Positions 1-8,051 of a stretch of 64,000 bases of DNA are shown here, piece by piece; the stretch's first letter is position 1, and each line of letters begins with the position of its first letter. Both the position numbers and the translations under genes were made by a program. The stretch spans positions 186,001 to 250,000 of the forward strand of contig JAISSX010000057.1 in assembly GCA_031272885.1 (NCBI GenBank). Direction: 5' to 3'. Source of the DNA: Bifidobacteriaceae bacterium. GTDB taxonomy: Bacteria; Actinomycetota; Actinomycetes; Actinomycetales; WQXJ01. The notes beneath the pieces were generated by a model, which saw nothing but the letters and a program-made list of their open reading frames with translations, was not told where the DNA came from and made no database searches.

Positions 1-195
1 GATCACAGGATCGTCCTTCATGTGCTGCCGGTAGCCGTAACGCAGCACCGGGTCGAACTCGAGGTCACCCAGCGCCAGCAGTTCGGTTTCGCAGCCGGCC
101 GGCAGCCCGGCCGCATAGGCATCGCCGATGGCGCGGCAATAGCTTTGGCCGTCCGGATGGCCGATGACGATCAACACCTTGCGCGGTTGGGACAT
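1..195 (-). CDS. NAD(P)H dehydrogenase (quinone)/flavodoxin-fold protein, 3' part missing
   Basis: This gene is too short for the ORF track and runs off the left edge. Translating the minus strand from the ATG at 193-195 gives 65 residues starting MSQPRKVLIVIGHPDGQSY, then a helix and FDPVLRYGYRQHMKDDP. The beta strand followed by GHPDGQSY is the phosphate-binding start of the Flavodoxin_2 (NQO1/MdaB) family, and FDPxLxxGYR is also typical of it. Such proteins bind FMN or FAD and reduce quinones with NAD(P)H in the cytosol. The C-terminal half is outside the window, so substrate and exact family cannot be judged. Confidence 0.75.
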   Translation of the reverse strand, partial: MSQPRKVLIVIGHPDGQSYCRAIGDAYAAGLPAGCETELLALGDLEFDPVLRYGYRQHMKDDPVI

Positions 196-265
196 GCCGC
201 CAGCCTACGGGAAGACCGCGCGGGCACTGCGAGATTCCGGCTCGGGGGCCGGGAGGCGCTGCGGG

Positions 266-313
266 GTTACAGGGGACAGTCCCACGTAACATGCCGCACT
301 CCGTCACGGCATG
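266..313. repeat. Paired inverted repeats (REP-like stem-loops)
   Basis: GTTAC and GTAAC flank an inner GGGAC-a-GTCCC core (266-290). A second perfect stem follows at once, CATGCCG (290-296) pairing with CGGCATG (307-313). Together they form a compact two-hairpin element between the flavodoxin-fold gene and the tandem repeat field. It resembles short palindromic intergenic repeats in general architecture. No encoded protein is supported here. Confidence 0.5.
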
Positions 314-320
314 CTACGCG

Positions 321-648
321 GGGCCGACCCCAGTAACCCCGCAACACGGGGCCGACCCCAGTAACCCCGCAACACCGGGCCGACCCCAGTAACCCCGCAA
401 CACCGGGCCGACCCCAGGAACCCCGCGTCACGCGGCCAACCCCCGTAACCCAGCAACCCGCGCCCTACCCCAGGCACAGAGCAACACCCGGCCGACCCCC
501 GCAACCCCGCTACACGCGGCCCACCCCAGTAACCCCGCTACACGGGGCCTCGCCCTGTCACGACGGAACACCGGGCCGACCCCAGTAACCCCGCAACACC
601 GGGCCGACCCCAGTAACCCCGCAACACCGGGCCGACCCCAGCAACCCT
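321..648. repeat. 28-bp tandem repeat field, about 11-12 copies
   Basis: Units beginning GGGCCGACCCCAGTAACC recur every 28 bp (starts at 321, 349, 377, 405, 433 and onward). The outer copies are nearly identical and the central copies (about 430-570) are degenerate. The field fills the gap between the flavodoxin-fold gene and the chorismate mutase gene. Because 28 is not a multiple of three and the short ORFs inside are pure repeat, I do not read it as coding. There are no unique spacers, so it is not a CRISPR array. Confidence 0.85.
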
Positions 649-654
649 TAGGTT

Positions 655-984
655 CTAGCGGGAGTCGGCGATGGCTTCGTGGTGGCGGATGACCTCGGCA
701 ATGATGAAGCCCAGCAGTTTCTCGGCGAACACCGGGTCCAAGCCGGACTCGTCCGCCAGGCGGTGGAGCCGGGCAATCTGCTCGGCCTCGCGCTCCAGGT
801 CCGCCGGCGGCAACCCGGCATCGGCCTTTAGATGCCCCACCTGCTGGGTGAACTTGAACCGTTCCGCCAACAGGAAGACGACGGCGGCGTCAACGTTGTC
901 GATTGAGGCCCGCAACTCGGCCAGGCGGGCCAGGGCCGCCTCCAACTCAGCGCCGCCAACACCGCCAGCGCCATCAGCGCCCAC
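655..984 (-). CDS. Chorismate mutase (AroQ type)
   Basis: A 109-residue protein of the all-helical AroQ chorismate mutase family, which converts chorismate to prephenate for phenylalanine and tyrosine synthesis. The first helix carries LRASIDNVDAAVVFLLAERF, with the Arg and Asp expected near the N-terminus. QQVGHLKAD supplies the conserved Lys, and the C-terminal EKLLGFIIAEVIRHHE helix is also characteristic. Length suits a free-standing single-domain enzyme. It starts two bases after the clpX stop on the same strand, so it is probably the second gene of a clpX transcript. Confidence 0.85.
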   Translation of the reverse strand: MGADGAGGVGGAELEAALARLAELRASIDNVDAAVVFLLAERFKFTQQVGHLKADAGLPPADLEREAEQIARLHRLADESGLDPVFAEKLLGFIIAEVIRHHEAIADSR

Positions 985-986
985 GG

Positions 987-2486
987 TCAGGCCGTCTTCT
1001 CGCGGCGGTAGTCCACCGCCTCGGCCCGGCGCTGGGCCTCGCGGGCCCGCGGCACGATGGTGGGGTTGACGTTCTGCTCCACCACTTCCTTGGTGATCAC
1101 CACCGTGGCCACGTCATCCCTGGACGGTACGTCGAACATGACCGGCTGCAGGATCTCCTCCATGATGGCCCGCAGCCCGCGAGCGCCCGTACCACGCAGC
1201 ATGGCCTGCTCCGCGATCGCCTCCACGGCCTCGTCGGTAAACTCCAGCGCCACCCCGTCCAGTTCGAACATCTTCTGGTACTGCTTGATCAGGGCGTTGC
1301 GCGGCTGGGTCAAGATGCGCACCAGGTCGTCGTGCTCCAGCGGCGCCACCGTGGCGATAACCGGCATCCTGCCAATGAACTCGGGGATCAAGCCGAACTT
1401 CAGCAGGTCTTCCGGCCGCACGTCCGCCATGTCGTTGCCGGTACCCGCCAGCCGCAAGGGGGCGCCAAAACCAATCCCGTGCCGCCCGGCCCGCTGCGCA
1501 ATGATGTCTTCCAGCCCGGCAAACGCGCCCGCCATGATGAAGAGCACGTTGGTGGTGTCGATCTGGACATAGTCCTGGTTGGGGTGTTTGCGCCCGCCCT
1601 GCTGCGGCACCGACGCCACTGTGCCCTCCAGGATCTTCAACAGCGCCTGCTGCACGCCTTCACCGGATACGTCCCGCGTAATGGAAGGCCCTTCCGCCTT
1701 GCGCGCGATTTTGTCGATCTCGTCGATGTAGACGATGCCGGTTTGGGCCCGCTTGACGTCGCCATCGGCCGCCTGGATCAGCTTCAACAGGATGTTCTCC
1801 ACGTCTTCGCCCACGTAGCCGGCCTCCGTCAGCGCCGTGGCGTCGGCGATGGCGAACGGCACGTTCAACATGCGGGCCAAGGTTTGGGCCACGTAGGTCT
1901 TGCCGCAGCCCGTGGGGCCGATCAGCAGGATGTTGGACTTGGCGATCTCGACCACTTCGCCACCGGCCTCGGCCCCGCCGGCCGCGCCGGCCTCGCCACC
2001 GGCCGCCACACCGCTGCCGGCATACCTGTCATCCCGGGCTCGCTCCGGGACCCCGGCTCCCGCACCGGCCGGGCCGCCCGATGCCGCCCCGGCCCCAGCG
2101 CCCGCAGGCGCAGCGCCTCGCCGCGCCGCCGGCCGCTCACGCTCGCCCACCTTGCCGCCGGCCTTCCCGGCGGCGGGCGCCGCCAGGCCGGTCGAAATCC
2201 GCTTGTAGTGGTTGTAGACCGCCACAGCCAAGGCCCGCTTGGCCTGTTCCTGGCCCACCACGTACTGCTCCAGGAATTCGAAGATCTCCTTCGGCTTGGG
2301 CAGGCCGGGGCGCTCTTCCCCGGCCTTGGGCTGGACCTCTTCGGCGATGATCTCGTTGCACAGGTCGATGCACTCGTCACAGATGTAGACGCTGGGGCCG
2401 GCAATCAGCTTGCGGACTTGCTTCTGCGACTTGCCACAGAAGGAGCACTTGAGCAGATCGGCAACGCCGTCGCTGATTCGAGGCAT
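987..2486 (-). CDS. clpX: ATP-dependent Clp protease ATP-binding subunit ClpX with extended linker
   Basis: ClpX is the AAA+ unfoldase that feeds substrates to the ClpP protease. Visible parts in order: an N-terminal C4 zinc-binding domain (Cys at about 14, 17, 36 and 39), Walker A GPTGCGKT, pore loop GYVGED, Walker B VYIDEID, the ClpP-docking IGF in [10 protein letters not shown], and EFIGRMPV. The protein is 499 residues against the usual 410-430. The excess is an Ala/Gly-rich stretch at about residues 98-177, between NHYKRI and [12 protein letters not shown]. Part of it is encoded by a palindromic element (see 2027-2054). The zinc and ATPase motifs look intact, so it is probably functional. 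The putative GAAAGG ribosome site lies just upstream of the ATG. Confidence 0.97.
   Translation of the reverse strand: MPRISDGVADLLKCSFCGKSQKQVRKLIAGPSVYICDECIDLCNEIIAEEVQPKAGEERPGLPKPKEIFEFLEQYVVGQEQAKRALAVAVYNHYKRISTGLAAPAAGKAGGKVGERERPAARRGAAPAGAGAGAASGGPAGAGAGVPERARDDRYAGSGVAAGGEAGAAGGAEAGGEVVEIAKSNILLIGPTGCGKTYVAQTLARMLNVPFAIADATALTEAGYVGEDVENILLKLIQAADGDVKRAQTGIVYIDEIDKIARKAEGPSITRDVSGEGVQQALLKILEGTVASVPQQGGRKHPNQDYVQIDTTNVLFIMAGAFAGLEDIIAQRAGRHGIGFGAPLRLAGTGNDMADVRPEDLLKFGLIPEFIGRMPVIATVAPLEHDDLVRILTQPRNALIKQYQKMFELDGVALEFTDEAVEAIAEQAMLRGTGARGLRAIMEEILQPVMFDVPSRDDVATVVITKEVVEQNVNPTIVPRAREAQRRAEAVDYRREKTA
2027..2054. repeat. Palindromic element inside clpX, related to the 42862 element
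   Basis: The plus strand reads GTCATCCCGGGCTCGCTCC then GGGACCCC, with TCCCGG and CCGGGA as the arms. It shares the GTCATCCCGGGCT head and the overall palindrome with the intergenic element at 42858-42882. Here it is in frame within clpX and encodes the charged peptide [10 protein letters not shown] in the middle of an otherwise Ala/Gly-rich linker. Confidence 0.6.
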
Positions 2487-2592
2487 GGGAAGAACGGACC
2501 TTTCGTGACATGTGCGGTCTGGTCAATGCTACTGCCCAGGGCCCTGAAACGGGCGGATTTGGCAACCACCAGCGCAAAGAGCGTAGGTCGCG

Positions 2593-2629
2593 TTGGAGTT
2601 TTGCCGCCCGCCGGGTGACAATGGCGGGG
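2593..2629 (+). promoter_or_regulatory. Putative leaderless promoter of coaA
   Basis: TTGGAG (2593-2598), an 18-bp spacer and GACAAT (2617-2622) give a plausible sigma-70-type promoter. Its predicted transcription start falls at or next to the GTG at 2629. This would make the coaA mRNA leaderless. It argues against the upstream in-frame TTG at 2593 as the start, because that TTG is part of the -35 box. Confidence 0.45.
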
Positions 2630-3576
2630 TGCCAGAGGCTTCCCCGAACTCCCCCTACCTCACCTTCGACCGCGACACCTGGAGCCAGCTTGCCGCCTCC
2701 ACCCCGCTGCCGTTCGGCGAGGCGGACATTGCCCGCATCCGCTCCCTGGGGGACGTCATCTCGCTGGACGAGGTCCAGCAGATCTACCGTCCCCTGTCCG
2801 GCCTGCTCAACCTGCACGCGCACGCCTCGGCCTACCTACATGACGTGCGCGGCATGTTCTTGGGTGACGCCACGGCCCGCACCCCGTATGTGATCGGCAT
2901 TGCCGGGTCGGTGGCGGTGGGCAAGTCCACCGTGGCCCGCCTGCTGGTGGAACTGCTGGCCCGCTGGCCGGATACGCCGCGCGTGGAGTTGCTGACCACG
3001 GACGGCTTCCTGTGGCCTAATGCGGAACTGGAGCGCCGCGGCTTGATGGACCGCAAGGGTTTCCCCGAGTCCTATGACCGCGTCTCCCTGCTGCGCTGCC
3101 TGGCCCAGGTCAAATCGGGTGAGCCCCTGGTGGAGGCGCCCCGCTACTCGCACCTGCGCTACGACATCGTGCCTGGTGAGAAGACAATTATTCGCCAGCC
3201 GGACATTCTGGTAGTGGAGGGTCTGAACGTGCTGCAGGCGGCCCGCACGGCCGGCGGCGAGGCGACCGAACTGGTGGTGAGCGACTTCTTTGACTTCTCG
3301 ATCTACCTGGACGCAGCCGAACCGGATGTGCGTCAGTGGTACCTGGACCGTTTCCGCACGCTGCGCGCCACCGCCTTCCAGCGCCCGGAGAGCTACTTCC
3401 ACCGCTACGCCTCGATGCCGGAGGCAGACGCCCTAGCCTATGCCGACCAGGTTTGGCAGACCATCAACCGGCCCAACCTGGAGCAGAACATCGAGCCCAC
3501 CTCCCTGCGCGCCAGCCTGGTGCTGACCAAGGGCGCCGACCACCGGGTGACCCAGGTCCGGCTGCGCCGGGTCTAA
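2629..3576 (+). CDS. coaA: Type I pantothenate kinase
   Basis: Pantothenate kinase phosphorylates pantothenate in the first step of coenzyme A synthesis. The P-loop GSVAVGKST and the LLTTDGFLWPNAEL segment that follows are diagnostic of the bacterial CoaA (type I) family, as are the ESYDRVSLLRCL and VVEGLNVLQ stretches. I choose the GTG at 2629, giving 315 residues, the family's usual length. The ORF track's TTG start at 2593 adds twelve residues that overlap a promoter-like sequence. The gene is divergent from clpX and has no downstream partner on its strand. Confidence 0.93.
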   Translation: MPEASPNSPYLTFDRDTWSQLAASTPLPFGEADIARIRSLGDVISLDEVQQIYRPLSGLLNLHAHASAYLHDVRGMFLGDATARTPYVIGIAGSVAVGKSTVARLLVELLARWPDTPRVELLTTDGFLWPNAELERRGLMDRKGFPESYDRVSLLRCLAQVKSGEPLVEAPRYSHLRYDIVPGEKTIIRQPDILVVEGLNVLQAARTAGGEATELVVSDFFDFSIYLDAAEPDVRQWYLDRFRTLRATAFQRPESYFHRYASMPEADALAYADQVWQTINRPNLEQNIEPTSLRASLVLTKGADHRVTQVRLRRV

Positions 3577-3616
3577 CAGCTACAGATGCCCGATGCCGCC
3601 CGGTTGCCCCGGCGGG

Positions 3617-4774
3617 TCAGGGCACCGTCACCCAGGCGCGCGCCTGGGCCGAATCAAGCACCGCCTGCACCAGCGCCACCGAGCGGGCGCCGTCGTCAAA
3701 GGTGGGCAACCCTTCGGGTGCGGACCCTCGCACCGCGGCGTAAGTATCGGCCACGAAGGCCTCCAGGCAGGCACCCCAACCTTGCACGTGGCCACCCGGC
3801 GTGGTGGTCAGGCGGCGGGTTTCGGCGGCACCGACGCCGGGCTCGCGCACCAGCAGGCGGCACTCAGCCAGGCCGCCCAGCCAGACCGTTTCGGGGTTTT
3901 CCTGGTCGAACACGGCCGACCCATCAGCGCCATCCAGTTCGAACCAGAGCCGGTTCTTGCGCCCGGCCGAAACCTGCGACACGGTCAGCGCCCCGGGCAC
4001 GCCGCCGGCCGTGCGGAACAGCATGGTGGCGGCGTCTTCGGTGGTGACCGGCACGGCATCGGGCACCGGCGAAGCAGCCCCGGTACCCGCAGCCGTAGCC
4101 TCGGCCGTGAACGTCTGCCCACCCCCGCCGGCGCGTTCCGGCAGGGCGATGGCGACATCCGCCACCAGGGAGGCGATCCGCTCGCCCGAAACCCACTCCA
4201 CCAGATCGCACCAGTGCGAGCCGATGTCCGCGAAGGCCCGCGAGGCACCACCTAAGGCCGGGTCCACCCGCCAGTTCGACACCGCCGGGCTCAGCAGCCA
4301 ATCTTGCAGATACGAGCCGTGCAGCAGGTGCCAGGGGCCGAACTGGCCGGCCAGGCGGCGGGCCCGGATCTCACGCACCAACGGGTGGTAGCGGTAGACG
4401 TAGGGCACGGTGGCCACCAACCCGGCCTGGCGGGCCAATTCGGCCAGCCCGGCGGCCTCCGCTGGCGCCACCCCCAGTGGCTTTTCGCAAACCACGTTGG
4501 AACCGGCCTCCAAGGCGGCCCGGGCGTAGCCGGCGTGGCTGGCGTTGGGGGTGCAGACATGGACCACGTCCAGGCCGGCCGCCAGCGCCTGGTCCAAGGT
4601 CTCATAAGCCTGGTCAACGCTCCACTTGGCGGCCAGCGCCCGGGTGGCGCCCGGGTCGCGGCCGAACACCCCCACCACCTGCGCCCCCGCCAGCCGGGCG
4701 GCCCGGCAGTGGAAGGCACCGATCATGCCGCCACCCACGATGGCGACCCGCAACCCAGTACCAGCAGCGCTCAT
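3617..4774 (-). CDS. Gfo/Idh/MocA family NAD(P)-dependent oxidoreductase
   Basis: The N-terminal Rossmann fold begins RVAIVGGGMIGAFHCRAA. The family hallmark EKPLG follows at about residue 95, and the substrate-domain DIGSHWCDLVEW carries the catalytic-type His. Members oxidise or reduce sugars, inositols and related compounds, and the substrate cannot be read from sequence. The start at 4774 is preceded by GAGGAGGGGG; the ORF track's upstream start lacks this. It is the last gene of the peptide operon, ten bases after the epimerase stop, so it may act on a sugar or peptide product from the same substrate. Confidence 0.85.
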   Translation of the reverse strand: MSAAGTGLRVAIVGGGMIGAFHCRAARLAGAQVVGVFGRDPGATRALAAKWSVDQAYETLDQALAAGLDVVHVCTPNASHAGYARAALEAGSNVVCEKPLGVAPAEAAGLAELARQAGLVATVPYVYRYHPLVREIRARRLAGQFGPWHLLHGSYLQDWLLSPAVSNWRVDPALGGASRAFADIGSHWCDLVEWVSGERIASLVADVAIALPERAGGGGQTFTAEATAAGTGAASPVPDAVPVTTEDAATMLFRTAGGVPGALTVSQVSAGRKNRLWFELDGADGSAVFDQENPETVWLGGLAECRLLVREPGVGAAETRRLTTTPGGHVQGWGACLEAFVADTYAAVRGSAPEGLPTFDDGARSVALVQAVLDSAQARAWVTVP

Positions 4775-4784
4775 TGCCCCCTCC

Positions 4785-5849
4785 TCAGAAGACCGGCTCC
4801 AGACCAATCCCCGGCGCCTCACCCAGGTCCAGGCACGGCGGCGTGAACCGCCACGGACCCGTCACTAAGGCCGAATCATCGAAGTCGGCGAACGAGTCCA
4901 GGTCCGCCTGAACAATGTTGGCCTTGGCCGCCACTAGGTGCATCCCGGCGGCGATGGACAGCCGTGATTCCAGCATGCAGCCCACCATGCAGGTTACCCC
5001 GGCGGCCTCAGCCACCGCGTTGATCTGCAGCGCCGGATAGATGCCACCGCACTTCATTAGCTTGATGTTGATCTGGTCCACCGCCTGATGGCGCACCAGG
5101 GCGGCGGCGTCATGCGGCGTGAAGCAGCTTTCGTCCGCCATCACCGGGATGGGCGAACGCGCCCGCAGCCAGGCCAGCCCGTCGCGGTCCCAGTAGGGCA
5201 CGGGCTGCTCGATCGATTCGACCCCAAACTCGGCGTACTCCCGCAGCAGCGCCAGCGCCTGGGCCGGGTTCCAACCCTGGTTGGCGTCCACCTTCAGGTG
5301 GGCCACCGGGGCCGCCTCCCGGATCAACCGGATAGCCGAACGGTCCTGGGCGTCATCGGCCCCGGCCTTGACCTTGATCTGGCGGTAACCGGCGGCCACC
5401 AGCTCGGCCGCCCGCGCCGCCATGGCGGCCGGCGTCATCAGGCCGATCGTCATGTCGGTCTCCACCACGCCGTCGGACCCACCCAGGTAGCGGTACAGCG
5501 GCAACCCGGCGGCCTTCGCCAACAGGTCATAAAGGGCCAGGTCAACCGCCGCTTTGGCCGAACCGTTACCGACTAAGACCCGGTCCATGGCCCGGTGCAG
5601 CCCCTCCACCTGGTGCGGGCTGGCACCGACCAACAAAGGCTTGAACAGATCGATGGCGCCCAGCACCGTCTGGGCCGTCTCGCCGGTGACGAACGGGGTG
5701 GCGGCCCCCTCGCCATAGCCGGTCAGGCCGGCATCGGTCTCCAACCGGACGAAGACCGTATCGGCCGTGTCGATCACCCCCAGGGAAACCTCGAACGGCT
5801 CGGTCAACGGCACGGCCACCCGCCGTGCCGTGACCGCGGTGATCTGCAT
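4785..5849 (-). CDS. Dipeptide epimerase (enolase superfamily, L-Ala-D/L-Glu epimerase-like)
   Basis: A 354-residue protein with the complete muconate-lactonising/dipeptide epimerase active site: Lys159-x-Lys161 (KVK), metal ligands Asp188, Glu214 and Asp239, and the opposing Lys263 in NIKLMKCGG. Enzymes with this pattern epimerise L-Ala-D-Glu from cell-wall peptides, or other dipeptides. The start at 5849 overlaps the stop of the upstream hydrolase by one base (TGATG), so translation is probably coupled. Its place behind peptide transporter and peptidase-like genes supports a dipeptide role. Exact dipeptide specificity is inference. Confidence 0.85.
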   Translation of the reverse strand: MQITAVTARRVAVPLTEPFEVSLGVIDTADTVFVRLETDAGLTGYGEGAATPFVTGETAQTVLGAIDLFKPLLVGASPHQVEGLHRAMDRVLVGNGSAKAAVDLALYDLLAKAAGLPLYRYLGGSDGVVETDMTIGLMTPAAMAARAAELVAAGYRQIKVKAGADDAQDRSAIRLIREAAPVAHLKVDANQGWNPAQALALLREYAEFGVESIEQPVPYWDRDGLAWLRARSPIPVMADESCFTPHDAAALVRHQAVDQINIKLMKCGGIYPALQINAVAEAAGVTCMVGCMLESRLSIAAGMHLVAAKANIVQADLDSFADFDDSALVTGPWRFTPPCLDLGEAPGIGLEPVF

Positions 5850-7249
5850 CAGGCGACCTTGCGGGTGGCCCGGCCGCCGAAGTGGATGTAGCGCTCGCCG
5901 TTGTCCAACTGGTACAGCCAGACGGGCGCGTCCACGCTCATTTCCAACAGGTAGACCGACCACAGGCCCTCCCGCACCGGCTTCATGACGTACTCCATCA
6001 CGGGGTTTTCTTCCAGTTCGGCCAGTTCGCCCTTCTGGGTGGCCTTGAAGTGTGGCCCGTCTTCTTCCTGGATCAGTTCGATGCGGGCGCCGGCCCGCTC
6101 GTAGGTGCCCAGCCACGGCGTGATGTCCAGCGCCGGCCGTTCGTCCTCCGGCGGCACCACCAGCGGATCTTGGATCTCGACGCCGGCCACCTCGCGGAAG
6201 ACCTCGCCGTACAGCTCCTGGTACAGCGCGTGGGCCGAGTTGTCGTTGGTCAACAGGCCCACCACCAGGTTGCCTTCGGGGTAGAAGCGCAGGAAGGCGG
6301 CCTGGCCCAGCGTGTTACCGTCGTGGCCGTAGACGCGGGCGCCATGCCAGTCGTAGCGGATCACGCCCAGGCCCCAAGAGTCACCCAGCAGGTACTTCTC
6401 GGGCACCTCGGCCGAAAATGCGTGCATCAGTTCGGCCGTTTCCTCGGCGATGATCCGGGTGCCGTCCGCCGCCTCGCCGTTCTTCAGGTGCATGCGGCCG
6501 AAGGCCAGGTGGTCCGCCATCGAGGCCACGATCAGCCCGGCCGGGCCGGCGTTGCGCTGCAGCGTCCAGACCGGCGCCACCACCGGCTCGGGCAGGCCCA
6601 CCACATGGCCCACGGCGGTGTCGAACAGCAGGGCCTCCTCCGGCAGCGTCACCGTGTGGGTCAGCCCCAACGGCGCGAACAGCCGCTCCTTCATGGCGGC
6701 GTCCCACACCTGGCCGGTCACCACTTCGATGATCCGCCCCAGCACCGAGAAACCCGAGTTGCAGTAAGACCAGGTGGCCCCCAGCGGGTAGATCTGCTCG
6801 GCCGTCTCCAGCACGCCCATGTACTTCTCTAGGCAGTCATCACCGCGGCCGGTGTCCACGAACACGTCCCCGTCCAGGCCGCTGGTGTGGTTCAACAGGT
6901 GGCGCACGGTCAGCTTGTCGGTCAGTTCTTCGGTGCTCAGCTTGAAGTCCGGCAGGATGTCCTTGACCAGCTGGTCCAGTTCGATCTTGCCTTCTTCGAC
7001 CAGTTGCATGATGACGGTGGCGGTCCAAACCTTGCTGGTGGAGCCGATCTGGAACAGCGAGTCGGCCGTCACTTCCCGGCCGGTGTTGGCGTTCAGCCGG
7101 CCGGTGGTGCAAATCACCACTTCGTCCGGCCCGCCGGCCTCGTCCAAGCGCATGATGCCAAGCACGGCGCCCACCACGCCGCTTTCCTTGGCCAGGGTCT
7201 CAAGCCGTTCTTGCCAGTGGGCGGCGTCGATGGCGGGGCGGTCAGTCAT
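5849..7249 (-). CDS. Serine hydrolase of the beta-lactamase/class C PBP fold
   Basis: The 466-residue protein carries the SxxK motif as STSK (about residues 70-73) and a YxN motif as YCN in WSYCNSGFSVLG, followed by a C-terminal beta-barrel-like region. This fold includes class C beta-lactamases, D-aminopeptidases and esterases. No signal peptide is seen, so it should act in the cytosol. That argues for a peptidase acting on imported peptides rather than for antibiotic resistance. It overlaps the upstream ATPase gene by eight bases and the downstream epimerase by one, showing it is an integral operon member. Confidence 0.85.
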   Translation of the reverse strand: MTDRPAIDAAHWQERLETLAKESGVVGAVLGIMRLDEAGGPDEVVICTTGRLNANTGREVTADSLFQIGSTSKVWTATVIMQLVEEGKIELDQLVKDILPDFKLSTEELTDKLTVRHLLNHTSGLDGDVFVDTGRGDDCLEKYMGVLETAEQIYPLGATWSYCNSGFSVLGRIIEVVTGQVWDAAMKERLFAPLGLTHTVTLPEEALLFDTAVGHVVGLPEPVVAPVWTLQRNAGPAGLIVASMADHLAFGRMHLKNGEAADGTRIIAEETAELMHAFSAEVPEKYLLGDSWGLGVIRYDWHGARVYGHDGNTLGQAAFLRFYPEGNLVVGLLTNDNSAHALYQELYGEVFREVAGVEIQDPLVVPPEDERPALDITPWLGTYERAGARIELIQEEDGPHFKATQKGELAELEENPVMEYVMKPVREGLWSVYLLEMSVDAPVWLYQLDNGERYIHFGGRATRKVA

Positions 7250-8051
7250 TGGGTTCTCCTTCGGTTAGTTCTGATGGTGTCCGATGTCGTTCGCTGCCTT
7301 GGCCCTGCCGGGTGCCTTCGCCCGGGATGGCCGCCAGCAAACGGCGGGTATAGGGGTGTTCCGGTTGGGCCAGCACCTGCTCGGCCGGACCCTCTTCGAC
7401 GATCTGGCCTTGATACATCACGGCCACCCGGCTGGCGACATAGCGCACCACGGCCAGGTTGTGGCTGATGAACAGCATGGTCAGGTCCAGTTCGGCCTGC
7501 AGTTCGCGCACCAGGTTGAGCACGGCGCCCTGGATCGAAACGTCCAGCGAGGAGGTGATCTCGTCCGCGATCAGCACGCTGGGGCGCCCGGCCAGGGCGC
7601 GGGCCAGCGCCACCCGTTGGCGTTGGCCGCCGGACAGTTGGCCGGGATAGGCGCCGGCCCGGGCCGGGTCCAGGTGGACCAGTTCCAGCAGCCTGGCCAC
7701 ATCCGCCTGGCGTTCGGCCGCCGTCAGGCCGCGCGGGGTGATTTCGCCGATCGCCTCACCCACGGTCATGCGGGGGTCCAGCGACGAGTTGGGATCCTGG
7801 AACACCATCTGCAAGGGCCGCCCGGCGCCCTTGCGCGGCACCGGCCGCCCGTCCAGGGTGATGGCGCCCGCGGCCGCCGGCACCAGGCCCACGGCCACCC
7901 GGGCCAGGGTCGACTTGCCGGAGCCGGACTCGCCCACCAGGCCCACCACGGTGCCATGCGGCACCGTCAAAGAGACGTCGTTGACGGCCGTGATGGCGTG
8001 GCGGCCGGTGCCGAACCGGACGGTGATGTGATCGAAGCGCAGGGTGCTCAC
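7242..8051 (-). CDS. Oligopeptide ABC transporter ATP-binding protein (DppF/OppF type)
   Basis: A single ABC ATPase domain with Walker A GESGSGKST, Q-loop VFQDPNSSLDPRMT, signature LSGGQRQR, Walker B SVLIADE and switch His in LFISHNLAVV. The EHPYTRRLL tail is the usual C-terminal feature of the peptide/nickel ATPase subfamily. It energises the permease encoded just upstream. The start overlaps the stop of the permease-ATPase fusion by four bases. A highly charged Gly/Gln/Arg-rich tail ends the protein. Confidence 0.93.
   Translation of the reverse strand: MSTLRFDHITVRFGTGRHAITAVNDVSLTVPHGTVVGLVGESGSGKSTLARVAVGLVPAAAGAITLDGRPVPRKGAGRPLQMVFQDPNSSLDPRMTVGEAIGEITPRGLTAAERQADVARLLELVHLDPARAGAYPGQLSGGQRQRVALARALAGRPSVLIADEITSSLDVSIQGAVLNLVRELQAELDLTMLFISHNLAVVRYVASRVAVMYQGQIVEEGPAEQVLAQPEHPYTRRLLAAIPGEGTRQGQGSERHRTPSELTEGEPND

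Noticed and set aside
321-648. Tandem repeat considered as a CRISPR array
   Set aside because: Units are head-to-tail with no unique spacers and no cas genes are nearby.
903-2618. 571-residue plus-strand ORF opposite clpX
   Set aside because: It is the antisense frame of clpX, has no family features, and arises from GC codon bias, like many other long shadow ORFs (for example 17692-19212, 21472-23175, 42871-44457).
5849-7249. Beta-lactamase resistance gene
   Set aside because: No signal peptide, and the operon context is peptide breakdown; the fold is shared by peptidases and esterases.
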